A stretch of 64,000 nt of DNA from Yoonia sp. GPGPB17. GTDB lineage: Bacteria; Pseudomonadota; Alphaproteobacteria; Rhodobacterales; Rhodobacteraceae. Each line of letters starts with the position of its first letter. The stretch's first letter is position 1. This document shows positions 44,734 to 54,064 of this stretch, piece after piece. The position numbers and the translations under genes were made by a program. Location of the stretch: positions 2,170,001 to 2,234,000 of the forward strand of contig NZ_JATACI010000002.1 in the NCBI RefSeq assembly GCF_037892195.1, in the 5' to 3' direction. The notes beneath the pieces are model-generated. The model saw only the letters and a list, made by a program, of their open reading frames with translations. It was not told where the DNA came from and made no database searches.

Positions 44734-44789
44734 TGCTGCGGCTCCGGCTTTGGCTGGTGTACCAGCCGTTGTAGAAAGAGACAGTTCAT
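44730..44789 (-). promoter_or_regulatory. Possible 19-codon leader ORF upstream of rsfS
   Basis: ATG 44789 follows AAGGAGGAC and encodes MNCLFLQRLVHQPKPEPQQ, ending in a TGA that overlaps the rsfS ATG. It could couple rsfS translation to ribosome flow through the leader, or simply reflect that rsfS starts upstream in the other frame at CTG. No homologue recognised. Confidence 0.35.
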
Positions 44790-44876
44790 TGTCCTCCTTA
44801 TAGCACGTCGTCATGGCCCCGACGCGAGGGCATATCCAAAAAGTAGCAACGCCCAGCGCATTTTTCAACATTTCGC

Positions 44877-45392
44877 TTATGGGCAAGCGCCCATGTCGCG
44901 GATTTGTGCATCCGGTGCAACCGCCGAAAGCGGGCCGTTGCGGACAAGTGGCAGGAATGCACCGTCTTCTGCGAGGCGCAGACCGACACTGACACGCGCA
45001 TTGGGGGCTGGGCCATCGCCAATAAGGCAAGGTGATAGGCTGATTCCCAGTGACCCATTGCTCGCATCTTCATTCTCGGCCTCCCACGCGCGCGCGGTCG
45101 CTTGTAAGGCCCGCAGTTCAGAGAGATCCTGAGGTGCCACCCGGAACACTGATCCCTCGCGCTCTAATACAAAGGCACCTGATTGCATCTCTCCGGTGTC
45201 AGATCGTGTGACGGCGAACATCAACTGGGCCGTGCCGGGCACGATGTCGATGCCCGCAGGCAGTGACAGGTCAATCGCGAACCCCGCCAGGTCAGCCGTT
45301 GTTGGCGACACATCGTTCAAACGCATAACCGTGGACGGCACGATGCTGGTACAGGCTGAAAGCAGTAGGGCAGATAGAACTCCAATTCGCAT
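44877..45392 (-). CDS. Putative lipoprotein of unknown function
   Basis: A 171-residue protein with a short signal peptide and lipobox LLLSAC (Cys14). It contains beta-rich segments FAIDLSLPAGIDIVPGTAQL and LMFAVTRSDTGEMQSGAFVL with one later Cys pair (SPCLIG, DMGACP). No known family recognised. It lies 88 bases before the first codons of rsfS on the same strand and could head that operon. Confidence 0.6.
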   Translation of the reverse strand: MRIGVLSALLLSACTSIVPSTVMRLNDVSPTTADLAGFAIDLSLPAGIDIVPGTAQLMFAVTRSDTGEMQSGAFVLEREGSVFRVAPQDLSELRALQATARAWEAENEDASNGSLGISLSPCLIGDGPAPNARVSVGLRLAEDGAFLPLVRNGPLSAVAPDAQIRDMGACP

Positions 45393-45458
45393 ACGAATCT
45401 CCTTTGACTTTATTTATTTATTGTTTTACGATAAATTATAAAAATGAAAAGGTGATAA

Positions 45459-45995
45459 ATGTCGAAACTCAACCAAGTATCAAAATGGGCCGCTGTTTTG
45501 CGCGGCATCACAATCGGCGCGATGGTTGTCTTGCCTGTCACCATCACCGGCGGATTGTTGAACACACCGTTGGTGCCAGAGGCCCTGAACGGTGCGCTCA
45601 ACGGGGTCACGGCATCGCCGGACGCCACGCGCGGGCAGATGATGACAGTTGTTGCCCTTAATCTGATCAGTCCTCTGATCCTGTTTTTGACGCTAAATGA
45701 AATGCGCAAGCTCTTTGGCGCTTATGTCAAAGGTCACGTGTTGACAGAGGCAAGCGCGCGACTGATCCAACGGATTGGGCAGGGTTTTCTGGCGCTGGCG
45801 ATTGTACCTTTCGTGCTGCGACCCGTGCAATCCGCCTTGATGACACTGGCCAACCCACCGGGCGAGCGCAGCATTGCCATCGGTTTGGACAACGATATGA
45901 TCTTCTTTGCGCTGTCAGGTGGGCTGATTGTCGTGATCGGCTGGGCGATGCGCGAAGCCTCTGACGTTGCGGCAGAAAACAAGTCGTTCGTATGA
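45459..45995 (+). CDS. DUF2975-family membrane protein
   Basis: A 178-residue protein with four membrane helices: VLRGITIGAMVVLPVTITGG, VVALNLISPLILFLTL, IGQGFLALAIVPFVLRPV and FFALSGGLIVVIGWAMREAS. DUF2975 proteins almost always pair with a small XRE regulator, as here (stop/start overlap ATGA). AAAGGTG lies six bases before the ATG behind a very AT-rich promoter region (45410-45455). Function unknown. Confidence 0.85.
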   Translation: MSKLNQVSKWAAVLRGITIGAMVVLPVTITGGLLNTPLVPEALNGALNGVTASPDATRGQMMTVVALNLISPLILFLTLNEMRKLFGAYVKGHVLTEASARLIQRIGQGFLALAIVPFVLRPVQSALMTLANPPGERSIAIGLDNDMIFFALSGGLIVVIGWAMREASDVAAENKSFV

Positions 45996-46240
45996 CCGAC
46001 GTGCAGATTATCGTCCGTCTCGACGTCATGCTGGCGCTGCGCAAAATGAAATCGCGTGATCTTGCGCAGGCTGTCGGCATTACCGAACAAAACATCAGCC
46101 TGCTGAAATCAGGCAAGGTCAAGGGGATCAGGTTTGATACCCTTGCCAAGATTTGTGCGGTTTTGAACTGCCAGCCGGGCGATTTGCTCGAGGCGCAGAC
46201 GCCCGCAGATGACGCTGACTTTATGCGCGCGGGTCAATAA
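45992..46240 (+). CDS. XRE-family (YozG-like) transcriptional regulator
   Basis: An 82-residue single-HTH protein: IIVRLDVMLALRKMKSRDLA, QAVGITEQNISLLKSGKVKG, IRFDTLAKICAVLNCQPGDL. This Cro/CI-type regulator is the constant partner of DUF2975 membrane proteins; it probably controls the pair. Convergent with the MDR gene, overlapping by 20 bases. Confidence 0.85.
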   Translation: MTDVQIIVRLDVMLALRKMKSRDLAQAVGITEQNISLLKSGKVKGIRFDTLAKICAVLNCQPGDLLEAQTPADDADFMRAGQ

Positions 46241-47246
46241 AGGCTTTGCCGTCGGGCAAGGCCAAGACCGCTGGCAACTTATCCATAGCCTCAGATAATG
46301 GCACGATCCCGGCAACATCGGTTTTCCACGTGCCGCTGACGAACCGGTCCTGAATCTCGACGAAAGCCTGCGGGATGCGCGCCTGATCAACCTCTTTCAT
46401 CCAGCGGGTCAGCCAGAACCCTTCGATCTGTTTGCTTTGAAAGATCAGCTGTCCCAGCTGCGAAAGCGCGGGCGCCTCCATTGACAGTTTGCCGTAGTTC
46501 ACCCAGCGGGTATGGCTGGGCATGGCAAAGAACAGGTCCGAGGTGAATTGGTCACCTACTGCATCCAGCAGGACACGCGGTTTCAGCGTCTCGAAAATCG
46601 TTTTTGCCGCGCCTAGCGGATCTGGTTCTCCGGTCACGATCACCGCGGCAGCACCCAGTGCTTTCAGGCTTTCGGCTTGTGCAGAGCGGCGCACCACGGC
46701 AATCGGTTTCACGCCGTGATCGCGGCCTAGGGCAATCAGCAGTTTGCCCAGTTGAGACCCGGCGGCATTCAGAACAAAGCTGTCCGCACCGCTCTCCTTC
46801 ACGATGTCGAACATCGCAATGGCTGTCAGCGGATTGACCAACTGACCAGCCGCATCCACATCGGCCAGATCAGGACGGCAGGGTACCAAAGTCGTGACAT
46901 CGGTCATTGCATATTCGGCCCAAGAACCAGAGGCGGAGGCGAAAAAGCTGACGCGTTGGCCCTTTAGCGGCGTCTCTCCTGCAACCACTTCGCCCACACC
47001 CTCAAACCCGGCGGGCATGCCTTTCACACGCGGCTGACCATATTCGCCTTTGATGAAGTGGATATCTGACGGGTTCACTGCGGCGAGATTGACCTTGATC
47101 ACCGCCTGCCCCTTACCCGGCGTCGGAACTGCAACAGACCGTTTTTCCAGAAACGGGGTCAAATCGGCGATATTCGGGCCGCTCTGCGTGCCGGCGTAGC
47201 CATCATGCAGTTGGACAAGCGCAGTCATTTCGTTAGGCAGTGTCAT
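46221..47246 (-). CDS. Medium-chain dehydrogenase/reductase (quinone oxidoreductase-like)
   Basis: A 341-residue MDR protein without catalytic-zinc cysteines: KVNLAAVNPSDIHFIKGEYG, GMPAGFEGVGEVVAGETPLK, SFVLNAAGSQLGKLLIALGR (nucleotide-binding, G-S-x-L-G) and AAAVIVTGEPDPLGAAKTIF. This layout is that of zinc-independent enoyl/quinone reductases such as ETR-type proteins. Substrate unknown. Stands alone on the minus strand with xthA upstream (nine bases). Confidence 0.82.
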   Translation of the reverse strand: MTLPNEMTALVQLHDGYAGTQSGPNIADLTPFLEKRSVAVPTPGKGQAVIKVNLAAVNPSDIHFIKGEYGQPRVKGMPAGFEGVGEVVAGETPLKGQRVSFFASASGSWAEYAMTDVTTLVPCRPDLADVDAAGQLVNPLTAIAMFDIVKESGADSFVLNAAGSQLGKLLIALGRDHGVKPIAVVRRSAQAESLKALGAAAVIVTGEPDPLGAAKTIFETLKPRVLLDAVGDQFTSDLFFAMPSHTRWVNYGKLSMEAPALSQLGQLIFQSKQIEGFWLTRWMKEVDQARIPQAFVEIQDRFVSGTWKTDVAGIVPLSEAMDKLPAVLALPDGKAFIDPRA

Positions 47247-47255
47247 CAGGGTCTC

Positions 47256-48044
47256 CTAAAGATCAAAAGTAGCAAAGACTGGCGCATGATCGCTGGGCTT
47301 CTCCCATCCACGCGCATCCCGCAGAACCCGGCTACCATATGCAGCATTCCTGATATCGGGTGTCGCCCAGACGTGATCAAGGCGGCGGCCCTTGTCGGCG
47401 GCGGCCCAGTCCTTTGCGCGGTATGACCACCAGCTATAAAGCTTGCCTTCTGTGATGTCGTTGCGGGTCACGTCAGACCAATCGCCAGCTTCCATCACAT
47501 CGGCGAAATGTTCGACCTCGATGGGTGTATGGCTGACGACCTTGAGCAGTTTTTTATGATCCCAAACATCGTCCTCGCGCGGTGCGATATTCAGATCACC
47601 AACAAGGATGGATTTCTGCGGCTTCTGCGCATGATAAGCGTCGCGCATATCGGTCAGATAGTCGAGCTTTTGGCCAAACTTCTCATTCACCTCGCGGTCA
47701 GCAACATCGCCGCCCGCAGGGACGTAGTGATTGTGAATCGTCACCCCGTTTTCCAGCTTGCCAGCAATATGACGGGCATGACCCAGCCCAGCGTAGTCTT
47801 CGGCCCCGGCCTCGACCATCGGGATTTTCGAGAAGATCGCGACGCCATTGTACCCCTTTTGCCCGCGCGCAACCATGTGGGTGTAGCCGAGGGACTGAAA
47901 CTGCTCGAGCGGGATTTTATCAACAGGGCTTTTGCATTCTTGCAGGCACAGCACATCCGGCGCTTCCTCTTGCATGAGCTTGGCAACGATGTCTTCGCGA
48001 AGTCGGACTGAGTTGATGTTCCAAGTGGCGAGTGTAAATGGCAT
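47256..48044 (-). CDS. xthA: Exodeoxyribonuclease III
   Basis: A 262-residue AP endonuclease: FTLATWNINSVRLREDIVAK, VLCLQECKSPVDKIPLEQFQ (metal Glu), NHYVPAGGDVADREVNEKFG, VGDLNIAPREDDVWDHKKLL (catalytic Asp-Asn), and RRLDHVWATPDIRN ... PSDHAPVFATFDL (catalytic His). Removes 3' blocks and incises abasic sites in base-excision repair. Confidence 0.93.
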   Translation of the reverse strand: MPFTLATWNINSVRLREDIVAKLMQEEAPDVLCLQECKSPVDKIPLEQFQSLGYTHMVARGQKGYNGVAIFSKIPMVEAGAEDYAGLGHARHIAGKLENGVTIHNHYVPAGGDVADREVNEKFGQKLDYLTDMRDAYHAQKPQKSILVGDLNIAPREDDVWDHKKLLKVVSHTPIEVEHFADVMEAGDWSDVTRNDITEGKLYSWWSYRAKDWAAADKGRRLDHVWATPDIRNAAYGSRVLRDARGWEKPSDHAPVFATFDL

Positions 48045-48098
48045 TGTACTATCCGTTCTGATGATTGGGGCGTTTTGCCCAACATGATTTAAGTCGTC

Positions 48099-49091
48099 TC
48101 AAAGGCCGAGTACCGGCGCAGGGCGAATATACCCTGTTTCAATATGACGCCGGTTTTTGATTGCCGGACGCATCCGCGCCCGAGTAGCCGGGTGATCGGC
48201 ATCAAGCACCCCGTATTTGACGAGGATCGCGGCGATCGCGGCCTCACTGGCACGGGTGGCGCCATCTGCAATCTTTAACGCAATGCCGAGGCGCTTCTCA
48301 GGAACAATTGCGACAAACACGCCCTCAGCGCCGGTCTTGATGGCAACCTTATGGTCCATCGCACGCATCAAATCTGTGCAGGCGCGGGTTTCGCCCGCCA
48401 CCAACTCTGGATAGCGCGTCATTGCGGCAACCAGTTTCTGCGCTGCACTGCTGCGCAAATCTGATCGGTCCCCTGCCGTCGCAAAAAACGACATCGCGCG
48501 CGCCAACCCATGCACGGTACATGCGTGGTTGGGCGCAGAGCAGCCGTCGATCCCAAACACTGGGCTGGTTTCCTGGGTGACTTCTTCGAAAGCGACCTTG
48601 CAAGCTTGCTGCACCGGGTGGTCAATCAATTCGTAATCCGGCCCAGCTTTGAGGTGCTTGGACAGCGTCAGGAAACCTGCGTGCTTCCCAGAACAGTTGT
48701 TGTGCACCTGGCAAGGGCTTTGATGGGCGCGGATCAGACCATACCGCGCATCGCGATCATCGGGCATCTGCGGCCCACAACGAAAGGCATCATCTGAAAG
48801 GCCAAGGTCATCTAACCATGCTTTCACACGATCGGTATGGATCGCCGCACCCTGATGGGACGCGCAAGCCAAGGCGAGCTGCTCATCTGTCAAACCTGCT
48901 CCTGCCCCGCTTTCCAGCAAGGGCAAGGCCTGAATCATCTTCGCGGATGACCGCGGATAGATCAGCGCTGTCGGATCACCCCAGCTTTCGACGATCTGAC
49001 CGGTGTCATCGCACGCAACTGCGTGACCTTGATGGATGCACTCCAACAGGTCGCCGCGCCACACTTCGACCAGATCAACGGGATTTGCCAT
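48099..49091 (-). CDS. L-asparaginase II family protein
   Basis: A 330-residue protein of the Rhizobium-type (ansA, PF06089) asparaginase family: VEVWRGDLLECIHQGHAVAC, IYPRSSAKMIQALPLLESGA, CASHQGAAIHTDRVKAWL, NNCSGKHAGFLTLSKHLKAG, FGIDGCSAPNHACTVHGLAR. The SxK of RSSAKM and the CSGKH loop are the family's active-site signature. ATG 49091 with AAAAGG upstream; the frame to 49139 is unsupported. Confidence 0.88.
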   Translation of the reverse strand: MANPVDLVEVWRGDLLECIHQGHAVACDDTGQIVESWGDPTALIYPRSSAKMIQALPLLESGAGAGLTDEQLALACASHQGAAIHTDRVKAWLDDLGLSDDAFRCGPQMPDDRDARYGLIRAHQSPCQVHNNCSGKHAGFLTLSKHLKAGPDYELIDHPVQQACKVAFEEVTQETSPVFGIDGCSAPNHACTVHGLARAMSFFATAGDRSDLRSSAAQKLVAAMTRYPELVAGETRACTDLMRAMDHKVAIKTGAEGVFVAIVPEKRLGIALKIADGATRASEAAIAAILVKYGVLDADHPATRARMRPAIKNRRHIETGYIRPAPVLGL

Positions 49092-49288
49092 TCTTTTGCC
49101 TTTTTGGATTGTATATGTCAGTTGCGTAGCGCAGAGCACGTCACACGGGGGCTTTCCCCTGCGGGCGATTTTTTGCTAAGCTCTAGGCTATCGAGTTGAA
49201 CAACGTCTCGCCAGTCGAAAAGGTGCCGTCAGATGCGCCAATGACCGGATGGGGCATCCAGAGGCAAGGACAGCTTGGAGGCTGTAGA

Positions 49289-49819
49289 ATGATTTTGAAT
49301 TTTTCGCGTATGATTGGCGTGTCGCTGGCGCTGTTGCTGGCAAATGCGGCCACAGCACAGGAAGAAAGCGATAACCGCGTGTCTGCAAACACCGATTGGA
49401 GCGTGTTTGTTGAAAGCGATCCAAATGAATGCTGGGCGGTATCCGCGCCCAAGGAAACGCTCAACACGCGCGATGGTAACTCCGTTGATGTGCGCCGCGG
49501 TGATATCCGGTTGATCGTATTCTATCGTCCGTCAGAGAACGTGAGCGGTCAGGTCATGTTCACCGGTGGCTATCCATTCGCAAACGAATCAACCGTCAGC
49601 GTGCAAGTGGGCGACACCACGTTCCAGATGTTCACCCAAGGTGAAACCGCCTGGCCTGCTACGCCAGAGGACGACGCAAAATTCGTGGCGGCCATGAAGC
49701 GTGGCGCCAATGCTGTTGTCACAGGCCGTTCTGGCCGGGGCACCCAAACACAAGATACCTTCAGCTTGCTGGGCTTTACCGCCGCTGTGGACGAAGCGGC
49801 CAATCGCTGCGCGGGCTAG
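49289..49819 (+). CDS. IalB-family (invasion-associated locus B) exported protein
   Basis: A 176-residue protein with signal peptide (MIGVSLALLLANAATAQ) and one IalB domain: TDWSVFVESDPNECWAVSAP, GDIRLIVFYRPSENVSGQVM, FTGGYPFANESTVSVQVGDT, then AVVTGRSGRGTQTQDTFSLL. IalB-like proteins are periplasmic/surface proteins widespread in alphaproteobacteria, with no settled role outside Bartonella. GGAGG nine bases before ATG 49289. Followed by a strong terminator. Confidence 0.82.
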   Translation: MILNFSRMIGVSLALLLANAATAQEESDNRVSANTDWSVFVESDPNECWAVSAPKETLNTRDGNSVDVRRGDIRLIVFYRPSENVSGQVMFTGGYPFANESTVSVQVGDTTFQMFTQGETAWPATPEDDAKFVAAMKRGANAVVTGRSGRGTQTQDTFSLLGFTAAVDEAANRCAG

Positions 49820-49839
49820 GCCCCTCACTCTGTTAACGC

Positions 49840-49876
49840 AAAGAGGCGGTTTCCTTGTGGAAACCGCCTCTTTCTC
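49840..49876 (+). terminator. Intrinsic terminator after the ialB-like gene
   Basis: A perfect 15-bp stem AAAGAGGCGGTTTCC / GGAAACCGCCTCTTT with loop TTGT and a T-rich tail. It separates the IalB-like gene from rlmN, which starts at 49915. Confidence 0.9.
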
Positions 49877-49914
49877 TTATACGGCCCCCAAACCCCGAAT
49901 TGAGAGATCAGCCC

Positions 49915-51090
49915 ATGGACGCCAAGGCCCCCATCACGCAGGACGTGCTGACCATTCCGCGCAAGCTGTCCGACGGACCACAGAACCTGATTGGTCTCTC
50001 CCGCGATCAGATGCGCGCGGCGCTGATCGCGGCTGGCACAGCGGAAAAACAGGCCAAGATGCGGGTCGGCCAGATCTGGCAGTGGATTTATCATTGGGGT
50101 GTGCGTGACTTTGGCGAGATGACCAATCTTTCCAAAGACTATCGCGCGATGCTGGCCGAGACCTTCGTGATCGAACTGCCCGAAGTCGTGACGCGGCAGG
50201 TGTCGGATGATGGCACACGCAAATATCTTGTGCGTATCGCCGGGGGCCATGAGGTTGAGGTTGTCTATATCCCAGAGACGGATCGCGGCACCTTGTGCAT
50301 TTCCAGTCAGGTCGGCTGCACGCTGACATGTTCGTTCTGCCATACGGGTACGCAAAAACTGGTCAGAAATCTGACGGCGGCAGAGATTGTCGGTCAGGTG
50401 ATGGTCGCCCGCGATGATCTGGAAGAGTGGCCCGCACCGGGTACGCGCAACTACGACTCACGTCTGTTGTCGAATATTGTTCTGATGGGCATGGGTGAGC
50501 CGCTGTATAATTTTGAGAATGTGCGCGATGCGATGAAGATCGCGATGGACCCTGAGGGGATTTCACTGTCGCGCCGTCGGATCACGCTGTCGACGTCGGG
50601 TGTCGTGCCTGAGATTGCACGCACGGCCGAAGAGATCGGCTGCCAGTTGGCAGTGTCGTTCCATGCGACCACCGATGAGGTGCGTGACCGCCTTGTGCCG
50701 ATCAATAAACGCTGGCCGATCGCTGATCTGTTGGATGCGCTGCGTGAGTACCCGAAAGTGTCGAATTCTGAACGCATCACCTTTGAGTACGTGATGCTAG
50801 ATGGTGTGAACGACAGTGATGAGGATGCCCACCGCCTGATCAAACTGATTGAGGGCATTCCGGCCAAGATCAACCTGATCCCTTTCAACGAATGGCCGGG
50901 CGCACCTTACAAGCGGTCATCCAACAACCGGATCCGCAAGTTTGCTGATATCATCTATGAAGCTGGCTATGCATCGCCCGTGCGCAAACCACGGGGTGAA
51001 GATATCATGGCGGCCTGTGGTCAGTTGAAATCTGCGACAGAACGGGCGCGGAAATCGAAAGCGCAGATCGCGCAAGAGGCTGGGCTTTAA
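49915..51090 (+). CDS. rlmN: Dual-specificity RNA methyltransferase RlmN
   Basis: A 391-residue radical SAM enzyme: N-terminal domain [20 protein letters not shown], cluster CxxxCxxC in [38 protein letters not shown], and the C-terminal methyl-carrier Cys in MAACGQLK. Adds C2-methyl to A2503 of 23S rRNA and A37 of some tRNAs. Start at ATG 49915 (GAGAG upstream) gives the family N-terminus; the earlier frame begins inside the terminator. Confidence 0.94.
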   Translation: MDAKAPITQDVLTIPRKLSDGPQNLIGLSRDQMRAALIAAGTAEKQAKMRVGQIWQWIYHWGVRDFGEMTNLSKDYRAMLAETFVIELPEVVTRQVSDDGTRKYLVRIAGGHEVEVVYIPETDRGTLCISSQVGCTLTCSFCHTGTQKLVRNLTAAEIVGQVMVARDDLEEWPAPGTRNYDSRLLSNIVLMGMGEPLYNFENVRDAMKIAMDPEGISLSRRRITLSTSGVVPEIARTAEEIGCQLAVSFHATTDEVRDRLVPINKRWPIADLLDALREYPKVSNSERITFEYVMLDGVNDSDEDAHRLIKLIEGIPAKINLIPFNEWPGAPYKRSSNNRIRKFADIIYEAGYASPVRKPRGEDIMAACGQLKSATERARKSKAQIAQEAGL

Positions 51091-51124
51091 CCTCGCGTTT
51101 ACCATGCGGATGCATGTTGGCGGA

Positions 51125-51541
51125 ATGAACACGACCGCGACGATTCACATGCCACCCGAGATGGTCGCAGCCTTGCGCCAAATTGCCGGGGATGAAGATA
51201 CTTCCGTGGGTGAACTGATCCGAGGTGCCGTTAAACGTGACCTCTATCGCAGAACGCGCGCGAAGACAGCTCGCAGAGCGGATGAGCGGCTCGTCGCGCC
51301 CTTGCGGGCGCTTCTCGCTGATGACTTGGCCTATGCCACCGGATGGGACGATTTGCAGGCGCGTTTGTCGCGCAAAGGATACCAATTGCGCGAAGCTGGC
51401 GGTGGGCTTGCCTTGCACAACAACGCTGGCGCGCGCATGTGCAAAGGATCCGACCTCGGCTATAGCTACAGCCGCCTGATGCGCCGCTTCAAAGCGCCAT
51501 TTCCCGGACATAGTCACCGATACCTGCATACTGCGCGGTAA
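51125..51541 (+). CDS. Ribbon-helix-helix-type protein of unknown function
   Basis: A 138-residue protein. The N-terminus TATIHMPPEMVAALRQIAGD, EDTSVGELIRGAVKRDLYRR looks like a CopG/MetJ-type ribbon-helix-helix. The C-terminal part YQLREAGGGLALHNNAGARM, CKGSDLGYSYSRLMRRFKAP is a recurring domain in Rhodobacterales proteins. It suggests a DNA-binding regulator, perhaps plasmid- or phage-derived, but I cannot name it. Start codon choice (51104 or 51125) is uncertain; GGCGGA precedes 51125. Confidence 0.6.
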   Translation: MNTTATIHMPPEMVAALRQIAGDEDTSVGELIRGAVKRDLYRRTRAKTARRADERLVAPLRALLADDLAYATGWDDLQARLSRKGYQLREAGGGLALHNNAGARMCKGSDLGYSYSRLMRRFKAPFPGHSHRYLHTAR

Positions 51542-51542
51542 C

Positions 51543-52390
51543 CTAACGCCCAGGGATCACCCCACGCTTCTCACCTTTGCCTTCCCAGTTTTCCAATGCC
51601 GCCACCGCATCTTCGGCTGTCTCGACGAAACGGAAAAGTTTCAGATCATCCGCAGAGATTGTCCCGGCATCCGCCAGCGCCTCCCAGTTGATGATTTTTT
51701 CCCAGAAGCTTTGCCCGAACAGCAAGAACGGCACCTGCTCCATCCGACCGGTCTGGATCAGCGTCAATGCCTCGAACATTTCATCCAAAGTACCAAATCC
51801 GCCGGGAAAGATGCAAACGGCAGATGCCCGCATCAGGAAATGCATCTTGCGGATCGCGAAGTAGTGGAAGTTGAAACACAGTTCGGGCGTGACGTAAGGG
51901 TTCGGCGCCTGTTCATGCGGCAGCACGATGTTCAACCCGATTGAGCGTCCGCTTAAGCGTCTTGCGCCCCACGGTTGCCCGCCTCCATCACACCGGGGCC
52001 ACCACCGGTGACGATGACGTCGTCCGTGCCGCCGGTCTTCATTGATTTGGCGGTCATCATCTGCGCAAAGCGTTGTGCCTCGGCGTAGTATTTGGACAAA
52101 TCCGCGAGTGTCTGCGTGCGGGCGGTGTCTTTCTTGGCCGGTTCAGGAATACGCGCGCCGCCAAAGAGAACGATGGTCGAGTTCACATCCGCCTCGTTCA
52201 TCAACATCTCAGGCTTGAGCAGTTCCAACTGCAACCGCACAGGCCGCAGTTCTTCGCGACACATGAAATCTTCGTCTGCAAAGGCCAGCGCGTATGATGG
52301 CGCGCGTGTCTGGGCTGTGTCGGGGATATGACTTGCGGCTTCACGGTCTTCATGGCTGTCGCGGAACGGGTGGTGACGGTTGTCTTTCAT
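51543..52390 (-). pseudogene. LOG-family (TIGR00730) protein, frameshifted
   Basis: From ATG 52390: FADEDFMCREELRPVRLQLE, NSTIVLFGGARIPEPAKKDT, DVIVTGGGPGVMEAGNRGAQ, then TAA after DA. The shifted frame resumes GRSIGLNIVLPHEQAPNPYV, and FPGGFGTLDEMFEALTLIQT (the PGGxGTxxE signature) through to 51543. The break is GCTTAAGC at 51951-51958 where Q-D-A-G-G-R-S requires GCN GGC GGA; 848 bases is 3n+2. The family includes cytokinin riboside 5'-monophosphate phosphoribohydrolases and nucleotide 5'-monophosphate nucleosidases. Confidence 0.88.
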
Positions 52391-52527
52391 TTGTTCTTGG
52401 TATCCTGACTTTGGTTCCGTGCAGAGTTGCCCGACCCAGCCCAAGATGCAACGCCCTACACATAGATTGATTGATCCGCCCCACCCCGCTAGATACCCGG
52501 GGAAACAGTCTGACCGGAGAATCCCCC

Positions 52528-53355
52528 ATGTCCAATGCTGCCCTTGAGACCGCAATCGAAGCTGCGTGGGAGGCCCGCGATACAATCACCACATCAACAA
52601 CCGGGGAAACCCGCGAGGCGATTGAAGACACGCTGAATGCGCTGGATAGCGGCAAGCTGCGCGTGGCTGAAAAGCAGAATGACGGCAGCTGGCATGTGAA
52701 CCAATGGGCCAAGAAAGCGGTGCTCTTGGGTTTCCGCATCAAGGATATGGAACCACAGGACGGCGGCCCCCAAGGTGGCGGCTGGTGGGATAAAGTCGAC
52801 AGCAAGTTCAAAGGTTGGGGCGCAAACCAATGGCAGGCTGCCGGTTTTCGTGCCGTGCCCAACTGTGTTGTGCGCAAATCCGCGTTTATCGCCCCCGGTG
52901 TGGTACTGATGCCATCTTTCGTGAACCTCGGGGCCTACGTCGACGAGGGTACAATGGTCGATACATGGGCCACCGTCGGGTCATGTGCCCAGATCGGCAA
53001 GAACGTGCACCTTTCTGGCGGTGTTGGCATCGGTGGCGTATTGGAACCGATGCAAGCTGGACCAACCATTATCGAAGATAACTGCTTTATCGGCGCTCGC
53101 TCGGAAGTGGTCGAAGGCTGTATCGTGCGCGAGGGGTCCGTCCTCGGCATGGGCGTTTTCATCGGCCAATCGACCAAGATCGTGGACCGGGAAACCGGCG
53201 AAGTCATGTATGGTGAGGTACCGCCCTATTCCGTCGTCGTCGCAGGCTCCATGCCATCCAAGAACAACGTCAGCCTGTATTGCGCGGTGATCGTAAAGCG
53301 GGTGGACGAGCGGACACGCTCCAAGACCGGCATCAATGAACTGCTGCGCGACTAG
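52528..53355 (+). CDS. dapD: 2,3,4,5-tetrahydropyridine-2,6-dicarboxylate N-succinyltransferase
   Basis: A 275-residue left-handed beta-helix enzyme: [80 protein letters not shown], and [20 protein letters not shown]. Second-last step set of the succinylase branch of lysine/diaminopimelate synthesis, with dapE 2.3 kb downstream. ATG 52528 has CCGGAGA eight bases upstream. Confidence 0.95.
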   Translation: MSNAALETAIEAAWEARDTITTSTTGETREAIEDTLNALDSGKLRVAEKQNDGSWHVNQWAKKAVLLGFRIKDMEPQDGGPQGGGWWDKVDSKFKGWGANQWQAAGFRAVPNCVVRKSAFIAPGVVLMPSFVNLGAYVDEGTMVDTWATVGSCAQIGKNVHLSGGVGIGGVLEPMQAGPTIIEDNCFIGARSEVVEGCIVREGSVLGMGVFIGQSTKIVDRETGEVMYGEVPPYSVVVAGSMPSKNNVSLYCAVIVKRVDERTRSKTGINELLRD

Positions 53356-53456
53356 GCGTTTCAGTTCGAAATGAACCATCAATCGCTGCCTCTCCCTGAC
53401 GGTCGAACGCGATTGCTCGTAAGGATATTGATTTTGGTGAACTGGAAACGCCAGAA

Positions 53457-53738
53457 ATGATCATCAGCCGCCTTCTGGCGCGCAAGCGCATTGCGGCGGG
53501 CGTGCGCCCGTCGTTCAAGGCCGCATGGCTGCCGGTGGCGGCCGACATCGTGATTATCTCGCTTTTGCTGGCATCGCTTTTCTTGCCAGCGGTGTCTTTG
53601 ACCATTGTGATGGACCTGTCGCTCTTTTTGCGCATTCTTGCGCTGATGCTGGTGATCTATGCGCCTTTGCAGATCGTGATTATCGTCTCAACAATCTGGG
53701 CGGTCCGGTCGCGCTGGGAAGAGAAAGAAACGAAATGA
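53457..53738 (+). CDS. Small membrane protein between dapD and dapE
   Basis: A 93-residue protein with two long hydrophobic helices (VAADIVIISLLLASLFLPAV and RILALMLVIYAPLQIVIIVS) and a basic N-terminus (RLLARKRIAAGVRPSF). No known domain recognised. The TGA overlaps the next ATG by four bases (ATGA), so it is cotranslated with the following gene. Likely conserved within the dap block of this group. Confidence 0.6.
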   Translation: MIISRLLARKRIAAGVRPSFKAAWLPVAADIVIISLLLASLFLPAVSLTIVMDLSLFLRILALMLVIYAPLQIVIIVSTIWAVRSRWEEKETK

Positions 53739-54064
53739 GCAAGAAAGAAAGCCGCCAGCAGGTCTATACGCTGCTTGTCGAAGTGGGCCGAAATACCGGC
53801 GACGGCCTGCCGGAAGAGGCAACGGGTGCGGCGCTGATGTGCTATGCCAGCGGTGTGGATGAGGCCGAAGCCGTGCGCGAAACCGTGGCAATCCTCAAAC
53901 AAGCCGACCTCGCCCCTTTGGATGTGTCAGGATACGGCACGCTGGAAGAACGTCTGGCCGAGGGGCACGACATTTCGGACGATGAAAAGGCGCTGATGGC
54001 CCGCGCGCTGGAAGAAAACAGCGTGATCGTGGCGCAAATGACCCCGTTCTTCGACAAGGCCTAA
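53735..54064 (+). CDS. Conserved hypothetical acidic protein
   Basis: A 109-residue soluble protein: SRQQVYTLLVEVGRNTGDGL, PEEATGAALMCYASGVDEAE, AVRETVAILKQADLAPLDVS. Mostly helical and acidic, with no catalytic motif. It is coupled to the upstream membrane protein by ATGA overlap and converges with the four-helix protein gene (four-base overlap). Function unknown. Confidence 0.6.
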   Translation: MSKKESRQQVYTLLVEVGRNTGDGLPEEATGAALMCYASGVDEAEAVRETVAILKQADLAPLDVSGYGTLEERLAEGHDISDDEKALMARALEENSVIVAQMTPFFDKA

